From NCBI GenBank assembly GCA_033220425.1, contig CM065652.1, positions 1,240,001-1,304,000 on the forward strand: a stretch of 64,000 nt of DNA, given 5' to 3'. Below the pieces are notes generated by a model. It saw nothing but the letters and a program-made list of their open reading frames with translations, was not told the origin of the DNA and searched no databases. This stretch comes from Lepraria neglecta (Eukaryota; Ascomycota; Lecanoromycetes; Lecanorales; Stereocaulaceae). Shown piece after piece: positions 1 through 9,699 of the stretch. The number at the start of each line of letters is the position of its first letter. Position 1 is the stretch's first letter. A program made the translations under genes and the position numbers.

Positions 1-1085
1 TTTATGCGGGTTTATCGTTATTGAGTCCGCTAGATGGCTGCCTTTTAACTTTGATTTGTGAGTTGGGGAGAAGATGGCAGGTCCGCCCCATGAAGCATCT
101 ATGTGCAGCCAAATATTGTGGTCTTTGCAGATTTTGGCCAGCTGAGTAACAGGGTCATAAGAGCCGAGGACGGTGGTACCGGCTGTAGCGTTTAGGTAGA
201 AAGGCGTGTAACCATCTTCCTTGGCCTTAGTGATTAGAGAAGAGAGCGCAGAGTGATCCATGCTCCCAAATTTAGGATCAACGGGAACGGACCATACGGA
301 TGAAGAGCCAAATCCTAGCATCTGGGCTGCTTTTTCGATGCTATAGTGGCTGTGGGCGCTGCTGAAGAGAGCGAGCTTGCGGTTCTGAGAGGTGTTGCCG
401 TGCTCCTTTGTGTCAGGGTAGAGGGTATTGCGGGCGATTACAATGGAGGTTGTGTTGGATATTGAGCCTCCTGGGACGGAGATTCCGCCTGCATGGGGTC
501 CGGTGAGGCCGAAGAGGTTGGCAAGAGCGCGGGTGGTGTGCTTTTCTATGAGAGTCAGAGCCGGTGACACTTCATAGACGTGGACATTTGTGTTGAGAGT
601 TGCGAGGATGAGTTCTGCAGCGAGACCCGGGGCATCGGTGGAGGCGTAGAGCTTGTTCATAAACCCGCGATCCCAGGTGTTTACTGAGTACTGGAGAATT
701 TGCTCTACTTGTTTAACGAAGCCCGCTTGTGCCAAGCCTGTCTCGGGCAAAGTTAAGTCCATAAGTTGAGCCAATTTGGGAGGCTTGTGGTGCTCGACGA
801 GTGCGGTACGTGGGCCGCCGCCTGAAGTCGAGAGACCATGCCCCGTCTTTTTGACGTAGGCATCTTCGTCTGCTGAACGTATGAATGGGATTATTAGGTC
901 TTGTACAGCATTTAAGAGCTAAGACTTGTCAGTGGTGGCGAGCTTAGGAAAAGAGAGCAAGCGATGTAGAATCGAGATATGCATATAAAATGGACGGTAC
1001 AAACATTAGATACTTCATCAGCCCGACAAGGTACTGCCTGCTTCTCAGACGAGCGATGTGGAAGATCTGAATTTTGATGAGACAT
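1..1085 (-). CDS. Pyridoxal-phosphate-dependent decarboxylase, group II (partial, C-terminal part beyond window)
   Basis: This is a PLP-dependent amino-acid decarboxylase of the glutamate/cysteine-sulfinate/aromatic-amino-acid decarboxylase superfamily; the substrate cannot be told from this fragment. Exon 1 is 1085..1014 (starts MSHQNSDLPH). A 95-bp intron (donor GTATCT, acceptor CTTAG) joins in phase 0 to 918..1. Visible landmarks are GGPRTALVEHH, NKLYASTDAPGLAAEL, GGSISNTTS (cofactor-phosphate side), HSHYSIEKAA (the His that stacks on the PLP ring), HIDASWGGPA (Asp that contacts the pyridine nitrogen) and, at the very edge, SITINPHK. That final Lys (positions 1-3) is the residue expected to form the Schiff base. 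About 330 residues are visible; the missing C-terminal part is typically 150-200 residues. The start is the first ATG that opens the frame. No defect is seen. Family assignment is firm, the specific substrate is not. Confidence 0.9.
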
Positions 1086-1268
1086 GTTGTAACATAGAAA
1101 ATGTAATTGAAAAGATAGAGCGAACAAGGCAATTTCAAGAGTGTTAGATGTTGAGCAATTGTGTATATGTGCAGCTGTCATTATTAAACATTTTTCGTTA
1201 GCCTATTAGCCACACTTTCGTCATCGTCATGCATTCGGGTAGTGCCGAAGTGCTGAACGGATCTCAAA

Positions 1269-3405
1269 CTAAGATTTCCCCTGGACAGCAGCTAGTTTCT
1301 GAGGAATCCTGTTTGCCCCCGAGGCGCTCTGTACCTTCAATTTAGAAGGATTCTGCGGACGCGTACTTCCATTGGCTACGAAGCGCTCCCTGGCAAGTTC
1401 GATGCTAGTCTTGGCAGGCCCATTTGCGCCCTTTACACTATTCAGCCACTCCTTTCTTCTTGTTTGGTAGACATCCATCTTCCAATTCCGCCATACTGCT
1501 CTGCCTGGAATGGATGTGCGTAATTGGATTTCATTTTGGGCAAGTACTTCGGCGATTTTCTCCCTGATGAATATGAGGCCTTCAGATGCGTACCAAAGTG
1601 AGTCGACGACGTGTGAAGCAACAGCATCGACGGCTAGGTTAGTAACATGACTGTAGAAGCGCGGTATCAGGACTCGACGAAATTTTTGGCTCTGCTCTGA
1701 GCAAGTCAAAGCGTTTTGCAAAACTCGCGATGCTGTTCGATCTTTGGCCATATTTAGCAACATAGGAGTCTCCATTGCAAGCAGTCCGTCCGTGATGAGT
1801 TCGCGCAGTGGACCAGGTGAGTCCAACATGCATTGAGCGAGCAAGGACCCGTGAGCTTTGGTGCTGTCTTGAGCATCTAATTGCTTTCTGCGGTCTTCCG
1901 CCATACCGTCTGCAGGGTGCGCGGTTACTTTCAGCATCGTCATTAATCTTTCGGATGGCTCCTCGCCGTAAGCTTTTTCTAGTGCAGCTGATATGGGTTG
2001 CGTATCGATTTGTCGTATTCGACATCTTCTAATTAGTGCTTTGATGACTGATGTACGCGAGCGTTTGATAAGTGTTTCAATATGAGGAGACAGTTGATCT
2101 ACAGCGCTCTGCAAGTCTTCCTTGTTTAGGCGTTCGATGATTCTGATGACCACAAAAGCAGCAATTTCGTTCTTTGCGAGGGTCCCAAGCTTTTCACAGA
2201 ACGAGCTTTTGTATAGCGCTTTGAAGGTCTTTCCAGGAGCGTGGGTAACAATGACTTCCAGAAGCCGAGAGCCGATAGTATCGTAGATCAAGCCGTTGAT
2301 GAAGGAAGTGCTTTCAGTGCCTTCTTCCAGTGAATCATCTGGGAGAAATTTTCGGAACAGAGACTTGGGGTCCTTGACGCACTGCTTGCCGGACATGGTG
2401 AGTTCAAGTTCCAACAGTAGCTGTAGCACAGGGTTTGCAATATGATGCATAGCCAATGCTCGAAGATTTGACGTGTCTAAGCCTGCGACCGTTCGAGCGA
2501 TCATCTTATCCACTGCAGCGTAAAACGAGTCGGGGACGGTTCGAGATTTACTCATTCCTTCATTGTGCGCTGCTTTGCCACCAGTGATAGAAACGTGCTC
2601 TTTCTTCTTACTTTGCAGCAGCGACGTCGAGTCCGCAGTTGCTAGCGGCATGCCTGAAAGGACCACGAGCAGTACTCGGAGGGGATGAGAGGCGAACTGG
2701 TCCGTCATCAAGTATCCAAGGTTGCCCTCCAATTCATTTATTGTGTAGAGGAATAGATTTTCCATGGAGACGTAGACATCACCACTGCCCGCATCTTCCT
2801 TCACTTCTTCTGGCGGCGCAACTAGCTCTTGAGTGACGGTCGGGGCGGCTTTGAGAAATAGTGCTTCGCAGCAGTGGGAAGCGAATCTGTGCTGGAAAAG
2901 GTGTAGGAAGCTGTGAAGGTCAGACGAGTTTCATTTACGACCTTTTGGAGTAGACTTACTGTCCACTGAATTTCTGAAACAGAGCCTTCAATTGGCCGGG
3001 CGTTGACAGAAGTATCAATCGCTCCATTAGCCTCGAGCAGGACTGGCTATTAGCAATCTTGAGTTCCTTGCTATTTGCTTCCTTGTAGACGTTGGCGAGG
3101 AAAAGATCTCGCTCCTCAGGATCAGTAAATTGATTGAGCTCCAGCATTGAATCTGCCCTCTTGAAGTACTCCTGTTCGTCTTCGCCGAGAACTCCATAGT
3201 AAGGAAGCTCTCCAGGACCAGCATATGGCATATGTTCTCCCTCATGTTCAGCCTCTTGACTTTTGCCTAGTTCTTCAACTACTCTTTCCACATCCTCATC
3301 TGCCTCCTGAGACTTCTGCCGCTTAGACGGCTCCAAATACTCTTCCTCCTGGCGCTTTCGCTTCTTCTCCTCCCGCCGGCCTCGCTTTCGGTGCTCCTTA
3401 GGCAT
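1269..3405 (-). CDS. NOP9: Nucleolar protein 9 (Pumilio-type RNA-binding protein)
   Basis: NOP9 binds pre-rRNA in the nucleolus and is needed for 40S subunit maturation (known for the yeast family). Two exons: 3405..2960 and 2910..1269, joined over a 49-bp intron (GTAAGT/CACAG) to give 695 residues, close to the usual fungal length. The N-terminus is strongly basic (MPKEHRKRGRREEKKRKRQ), as expected of a nucleolar protein. The splice join makes a continuous Pumilio-like segment, FSGHFLHLFQHRFASHCCE. Further Pumilio-like repeats follow (for example GSRLLEVIVTHAPGKTFKAL and DRTASRVLQNAL). The C-terminus is a basic low-complexity tail. The join phase and conserved sequence across the junction fix the intron. 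Exon 1 alone would be mistaken for a separate small protein. Confidence 0.93.
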
Positions 3406-3437
3406 AGTGTATATTTTGTTGGAGCAGTTTCTATGCT

Positions 3438-3659
3438 CCAGGCTAGGTGTCAGAATAAGTGGCAGTCGCTAAATTTTAACAAGTTCTGATAACTTCGCAA
3501 CCAGCGCATATGAGTTTTAGAAGTTTGCCCAAAAGTTATAGGATTTATTTGCCTCTGCAATTTTCCACGCAAATATATTTTGATCAGACTCTCCGTTGGA
3601 TCACTATTGTAAGATCTATGTAATGCCAAGACTGCCACTTATTCTGACACCCATCCTGG
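3438..3659. mobile_element. Short inverted-repeat element (MITE-like), about 220 bp
   Basis: Two inverted copies of GGTGTCAGAATAAGTGGCAG flank an AT-rich core: left arm 3446-3467 and right arm 3630-3651, perfect over about 22 bases. The match continues outward imperfectly (CCAGG plus three further positions), giving arms of about 30 bp. No coding capacity is credible inside. A target duplication is not obvious, so the exact ends and the superfamily are uncertain. It lies between NOP9 and the downstream reductase gene, in the likely 5' region of NOP9. Confidence 0.7.
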
Positions 3660-4010
3660 CTCGGCTATAAATTCCTCGCCCGATGGCCGAGACTGTCTTG
3701 GCATGTCTTGGCATTGGCTTAGAAAGCGTCGGGAATGTCGACGTTCCTCTGGCGGGCTGAATGCCCGAGACCCGTTCTGCCCAATATCAGAACTCGTTTG
3801 CGGCTTACGGAACAGCTTGAATATACCAAGATATTGCTATTTAGTGTCCGCCAGAATGTCTATATATTGGGCCTCCCGCTCATCTCTTCCCCTTTCATTC
3901 AAAGCTCCAGACCTGCCAAAACCCAGCTCAAGACCACCTGACTCAAAGCCTTTCCTCCCTCCTTGAAGCATCCTAATACGCAAGATAACCTATACCCATC
4001 AATCATCACC

Positions 4011-4691
4011 ATGCGCATCCTTCTCCTAGGCGCCAACGGCCGCACCGGCTCTCTTGTCCTCGCCGAAGCCCTCTCTCGCTCCTACACAGTCACAGCTCTA
4101 GTCCGCCGTCCCGATTCCCTCGAACCACAACCCAACCTCTCAATCGCGATCGGCTCCCCCTCCTCCCAAGCCGACATCGCCAAAGCCTTCGCCAGCCCCC
4201 CCAACTCCGATCCCATTACGGTCGTCATCTCCGCACTCAACAATGGTCGGACGGGCGATAATCCGTGGTCGAAACCGACTGCGCCGGCAAATTTGATGGC
4301 GGATGCTGTGCGCAATAGCTTAGCTGTTATGCATGAGTATGGTGTTAAGAAAATCGTGGTGCTGGGATCTATCGGGGTGGGTAGTAGTCGGGCGAACAGC
4401 GGATGGTTCTTCAATTGGGTGGTTGATCATTCGAATATGAAGATTACGTTTGATGATCATCATGTTGTGCAACAAGTTCTTGAGACGGAGGCTGAGAAGG
4501 ATCCGGAGCTGAAGTGGGTGGATCTTAGATCGGTGGGGTTGAGTAATGGGGAGGAGAAGGCTGTGAAGGAGTTTGGTAATGAGGGGAAGGGGGCGGGGTG
4601 GTGGGTTAGTAGGAAGAGTGTTGCTGGGTTTATGGTTGATGCTGTGGAGAGTGGGAAGTGGGATGGACAGACGCCTGTTATTTCGAATTGA
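4011..4691 (+). CDS. NAD(P)-binding reductase, atypical SDR / NmrA-like
   Basis: A 226-residue single-exon protein with an N-terminal Rossmann nucleotide-binding motif, MRILLLGANGRTGSLVLAEAL (GxxGxxG), then the strand/turn TALVRRPDSL and the later conserved stretch KKIVVLGSIGVGSS. This matches the NAD(P)-binding family that includes NmrA-like regulators and biliverdin/flavin reductase B-like enzymes. The ATG at 4011 is preferred over an in-frame upstream ATG (3963) because it has a good context (ATCACCATGC) and the Rossmann fold begins right there. The 5' half is GC-rich with C-ending codons and the 3' half is markedly different in codon choice. No catalytic Tyr-x3-Lys typical of classical SDRs is evident. 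Substrate unknown. Confidence 0.85.
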   Translation: MRILLLGANGRTGSLVLAEALSRSYTVTALVRRPDSLEPQPNLSIAIGSPSSQADIAKAFASPPNSDPITVVISALNNGRTGDNPWSKPTAPANLMADAVRNSLAVMHEYGVKKIVVLGSIGVGSSRANSGWFFNWVVDHSNMKITFDDHHVVQQVLETEAEKDPELKWVDLRSVGLSNGEEKAVKEFGNEGKGAGWWVSRKSVAGFMVDAVESGKWDGQTPVISN

Positions 4692-4910
4692 GGATTTGTT
4701 GTGGGCTCATGGTTGGAAGGCTTGCGGAACAGCCTGTCTATCTCAACTTGCTTAACTTAATACAGCCTGAAATCTTTCGTCATCTAGCATCTCATATGTC
4801 ATGCATAGTGAAGGGACTTGGCCTGAGAAGTTGGAAGGATTCGAGTCGCACTACGCGAGAACATCAGACTTCAGGGGTACCAGGAGCTGAAAAGGGTGGA
4901 ACAGCTAAAA

Positions 4911-5740
4911 CTATTCGTTCTTAGCTTGCTTAGCGTGCCATTCCGTTCTTAAGCAAAATTCCCCAACATCCAAAATCTCGACCTTCCTCACCTTCCCAAC
5001 CTCGTCAAGCAGCCCCTTCACTTCCTCCATTTTATTCTCCCACAGACTTCGATCGCCACTACAACATCCCGTCCAGTACTCATCAAGGTCCCCGAACAGA
5101 CGCCTCGAGCGTTTCCCAGGCAAAACCGAGAATTTTAGTGTCTTCTTTGTCGCGGATGGCTCTGAGCAGACATCGCCAGCATCATCATCTCCACTCAACG
5201 TGCACAAGATCTCTAGAATCAATTCTCCAGTCTTCGAAAAGTCCATTCCGTTTCTCCCAAAACTAGCTTCCCCCCACACCACCCACATCGAAGTGTCAAT
5301 CTCTATATGTCTTAGGCGGCGCAGTGCTTGCGGATGTATCACACCTTCTTGGGCCGTTCTATGGGCGTTTTGAAGCCCACCTGTAGTCATGACTCCAGAA
5401 GCTGGAGGAGCAATTCTTCTGAACAGGCGAGGTAGGACGGGGATGATTCCTCGATGAACTTTCATGCACTTTCTAATTAGAGGCGTCGTGAGATCGATTT
5501 TGAAGGTGTTGCGTGAGTAAAGGAATGGTAAGCTTCGGCGTAGATTTGTTTGTTCGCACGGAGGAGGGTCGTGGAGATATTGGGTGCAGGCTCTCGACCG
5601 TTCGTATCGTTGAACAGGGTATAGATCTGTCCTGAGCTGGGCTCCAACAACTCTCCATAGATTCGGAGACGCAATTCGAATGGTAGGGATAAAAATGGGA
5701 AAACATGAGCTTTAGAGTTGAACTTGCGTGTTGGTGCCAT
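4911..5740 (-). pseudogene. 2EXR/F-box-like domain protein with one frameshift
   Basis: The N-terminal part (from ATG at 5740) contains FLSLPFELRLRIYGELLEP, the signature opening of fungal 2EXR-type proteins, followed by STTLLRANKQIYAEAYHSF. The frame then breaks near 5518-5521. Continuing in the next frame gives YSRNTFKIDLTTPLIRKC and the rest of the protein to the stop at 4911. Adding one T to a TTT run would restore a single frame. The combined protein would be about 275 residues. These proteins are numerous in filamentous ascomycetes and have no established biochemical role. Either a real one-base deletion or a homopolymer error in the assembly explains this. No intron fits, since the two frames abut. 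Labelled pseudogene only because the frame is broken as given. Confidence 0.7.
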
Positions 5741-6783
5741 TCTTCTGGGACGCAATCTACACTCTCAGAGGACCTGTCTCGCGAAAAAATACGTTGTTGA
5801 CCTAGCTCCCTGACTCTTGTACGGTTGCCAAGCCAAACCGGCGCTCAAAGCCTGCGCAAGCAATGGGAGTAGACGGTTCTAGGGAGAGCAAGAAGTGTTC
5901 GAGTCTAGAAAAGTTGAAGAGTAAGAGACGAGCGTGGAGGTGCAAAAGCAGAAGGAAAAGGCAGGAACGCCAACGAGAGGATGAAATGCAAGAGGCTGCC
6001 TCAAGATCCTCACGTATGGCGTTCAGTTTAGGCCAGGAGATCCAGCCTTGGCAGGGCAAGTCTATCTGGGCGGGCCACGACGCTGCCTTTACTGGAATGC
6101 CTATTGCTGTTCAAATTCCTTTGACGTCTTGCTCCCTCAAACAGCGATTGATCTCCATTCAACGCAGCCACGGGAAGGTTCAAGCACTTTTCGGCAATCC
6201 TGCCCTCTGACTCGCCCACGTGAGTGTCAAAGACAATACCCCAGCAAGAAATCTCTCAGCACTGCCCCCATTAGCCTTGTTGCCTAGCACCATTAGCTGC
6301 ATGTACAAGCGGCTCGGGGGAGGGTGGAGTGGAATCCATCCCGATACGAGGGTCCTTGGGAGCTGAATCCTGCATATTTCCCCATTTCAGTTCTTCCTTC
6401 GTGGCGTAAAATGACGATTCGTTTGGCTGAACGAGTTGATGGTGTTGTCCTAATATCCTGCTATCAACTGATTGCACCGCATAACGCAGTGCCTCCTTCT
6501 GGTAGGAGGCATTGAGTGCCTCAGCACTGCCCTTGTCAGCTTTATCGAGTTATACTGATGTCTGTCAATCTTTTTGTCTCATAGGTATCTATGCGTTCTA
6601 CATCAATTTGTCTTTCAATTTTCTGAGATCGCTCTGCGATTATATGAACGTCGCCGGTTGTCTTGAATTATTTTCCTAGTCCACATAAAGACGCTTTTCG
6701 ACTCCGGACTGTGTCTGACCTTTCTAATGGCTGCTCTGTGACAGATCATCCTCGAGGCCTGAGGAAGCGCTTAATAAAGTATC
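5741..6783. other. Spacer without a supported gene
   Basis: About 1 kb between divergently oriented genes. Only short ORFs with compositionally biased, family-less translations occur on either strand. It presumably holds the promoters of the 2EXR gene (minus) and the STAND-N-terminal gene (plus). No repeat or RNA gene seen. Confidence 0.5.
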
Positions 6784-8645
6784 ATGGAGGCTGTAGCTGC
6801 AATATCTAGTATTGCAGGCATTCTCAGCTTGCTCGGTCAGGCCATCGACAATACTAAGCAGCTTAGAGGTTTCTTATCGGATATATCCTCGGCTTCTGAG
6901 ATCGTAGGCCGCTTTCTTCACGACATCAATGAGCTGCTTCGAACCCTTGACGCTGTCAACGACCTTGTCGAATCGCTGCCTTTGAGCTTTAATGTCCCGC
7001 ACATTGCCTTTCTACAAGCTCAGCTCGAAGACTATACGAGGGACGCCTTCACTTGGTTTAAAATAGCCAGATCACTCCGCCCTGCTTCCGACGCCGGAGC
7101 CAGAACCTGGTTCAAGAAATTCTGGGTTGCTGCGAGTGATAGATCTGTAAGAGATATAAGGGAAGAATTGGACAGACACAACCAAGCCATCTGTCTCAGC
7201 CTCTCGATTCTTGGAAGGTAAATTCCAATCTTTCGTATTGGCTGGGTCTCCAACTAAGCCAGTTATACAGAACGCTAGATGTTTCCACCACGAAAAAGCT
7301 CAACTCTATTGGTGGGCAGATAGATCATGGCACAGCGGCATCGCTTTCCAGAATTGAGGAACAAAATACTATACTCGAAAGGATACAGGCCTACACCGAG
7401 ACCAGTATCCAAACTTCTGCGGCCAGTGTAAAGAGTCTGCACAGTATAGCCACTTCACTGTCAAGGATAGAATCATTAGCGTCTTCTGCGGCCAGAACGT
7501 CAGTCTCCCAACAAGCTTACGAGACCGGAAGTTCAAGGTCGAGGAGCTGGAACGGGACGAAACGTCTTGATTCTGGATATTACTCAGCCATACGGAAATC
7601 GGGCAGCTCAATCGTATCCAAGAGGGTTTCGAGTACTAGGACGAAGAGCTCACCGCCAGTGCCACGTAATTCGGACGCAAAGCTATCGATTTTGCAAGAT
7701 GGCCGTATTTCCGAGGCCTCATGGGAATCCCAAAGCCAGGGCAGCAGTCCGGGTGAGACTATGAACTTGTGGAGCCATGTCCTTGAAGACACAGAGCGTG
7801 TAGGCTCAGGTCCGCCTGCGCCGTCAGATAGCCCAATTGGGCCAACCCGTCAGGATTCACAAATTGACCATTCATTACACGAGCAGTACCAATCCCTTCA
7901 CCACCTGACCCAGCGCCTCACCGCAGCCATATATCCTCCTGTTGTTGTCGAATATATCTCTTTAATTCAGATAGCCAAAGACTACGAAAACAAAATCAGC
8001 GTTCTAAATCTACTCAAGTTCGGATGTAACATAGGCGAAGAGGTCGTCACCAGATTTCCAGATGTGCCAGTAGATAGCGATTTATATGTTCTCCGGCACG
8101 AACGCGATGCTCTGCAAAATCGGCTTGGAGCTTTGCGTGATGAATTGCAAAGTCTGAGGAGAAGGTGCATCTCAGAGGGCCACGCGCTGTGGGACATCGA
8201 TCAACGTTTCGGACTCCACCAGACCAACGATACCCTTGCCAGAAACGAAGACCAAGATCCGAATTCCAATCTGGTCCAAGCAACCCGTCAAACGCCTAGC
8301 CAAGTCCTCGAGTACCAGAACCAACGCACCGACTCTAAGCTTCTGGGAAAGTGGTCAAGCAACCGTGATCGCGTCAATCGCTGGCTGATGCACTGTCTAC
8401 AAACGGACCGCACGCAGGCTCAGCTCCACAAATCCATGTTAGCAGAGGTTCCGCCTGATGACACAAAGTGGGCGAGACAAGTCCTGAAGCATTGGTACAT
8501 CGACGAAGCAGCTACTGGTGGAGAACTTCAGCTTTCGCTTTCTGTTGGCGCTGTTGATAGTCATACGGCAGATGAGCCTGGTTGTATTGTTGAGGTGCGG
8601 GGAGCCATGTCACATGATAGAGTGCAAGGCTTCAATTTCTTCTAA
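6784..8645 (+). CDS. Protein with fungal STAND/NACHT N-terminal domain, no NTPase
   Basis: Exons 6784..7217 and 7271..8645 (53-bp intron, donor GTAAAT, acceptor TACAG) encode 602 residues. The first 145 residues (MEAVAAISSIAGILSLLGQA, then SDISSASEIVGRFLHDINEL) resemble the helical N-terminal domain found at the front of fungal STAND/NACHT proteins, which takes part in heterokaryon-incompatibility-type signalling in some relatives. No Walker A or NACHT motif and no ankyrin/WD repeats follow. The middle is Ser-rich and low-complexity (about residues 200-310). A helical, probably coiled-coil stretch comes next (LRHERDALQNRLGALRDELQ), then a conserved-looking C-terminal segment NRDRVNRWLMHCLQTD and ARQVLKHWYIDEAATGG. 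Function unknown; the domain call is from sequence pattern only. Confidence 0.8.
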
Positions 8646-9699
8646 GCTGCAGGGATCGAGTTTGGAAGATGGCAGCGTTATGTTTTGAAATGACTTTGTG
8701 GAGCATGGGACTAGGCTTATGATTCTGTAACGTGCGGTTGGTATCGATTGGGAGAAGAGATCTAGGGGCTCTCCATCAGAATCATTCGCTTTGGGCACAC
8801 AATGAATAAGTGAAACGATCTCTTGCGGAGGATCAATTGCAGGGTCTCGTCACATTAAAGTGTCGAGACATAAAACACACAGCATTAACAGTGATGATCT
8901 GAAGGTGACTTGCTATCTCTTTAGCCGATTTGCGCGTCAAGCTCCCCTGACGCTGATCCAATGGGTGGGTTGTTAGCAGATGCTTAAACTGCGTGAGATT
9001 ACTTCCCAACCAGCGGTCGTTGGTGGGAGGGAATCATAAGTGAGGTCGCAAATCCTGCTTTTTAGGAGGCATCTCTAGACACTATCGCCAGGCAAATCTC
9101 TGAAGGTGGGCCGATTACAAAGGCCGGTTCTCATCTCGGTTCCTTCAGATCCTTCCATAATCAATATTGATCTAAAGCACACCCAAACCCACTCCATTTT
9201 CTCTTCCACACCCCTCTCTTGTTCCTCCAATATTTCTGTACCCCTAGTGCCGACTCAACTAGTCGTTGCAGCAGCACAGTCTTTCAACGCTTTCAACTCA
9301 ACAACAGAACAAAATCGAAAAGGAACAATCTTCAAGCCTTATCAGCATTATGCTTACCCAGGTCGATCTCAAATAGACTGATCTTGAGGAGGATGACGAG
9401 CTTTACGTGAGCTATTATCCAGCTGGGTTCGAGCTGGGCTGAGAGAACATCAAAAACGATATGCTGTAGATGTTTCGGATCTTTCACTCATCTGGGACAA
9501 GATTCCTTCCAAAGGAAGTAATGGGCGGCGGAAGCTGAACGCCAGTCCGATCTTCGAAAGATCATTGAGCAAGTGTGGAAAAGAACCAGAATAGCCAGAG
9601 CAAACGTGAGACGACGAGAGCTTGTTGTGAGATCTACGGGATCAGCAGGCGAGCAGGGGTTTGGTATATCGAGAAAACAGAAGTCAAGCCTGGGATACG
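8646..9699. other. Spacer without a supported gene
   Basis: About 1 kb between the convergent STAND-N-terminal gene and the Tip20-like gene. Short ORFs on the plus strand around 9106-9410 have no recognisable domain and no good start. It probably holds 3' untranslated sequence of both neighbours. Confidence 0.5.

Noticed and set aside
5863-6210. Plus-strand ORF of 115 residues with a basic N-terminus
   Set aside because: No family resemblance, composition is skewed, and overlapping ORFs of similar length exist on the other strand. It lies in a spacer.
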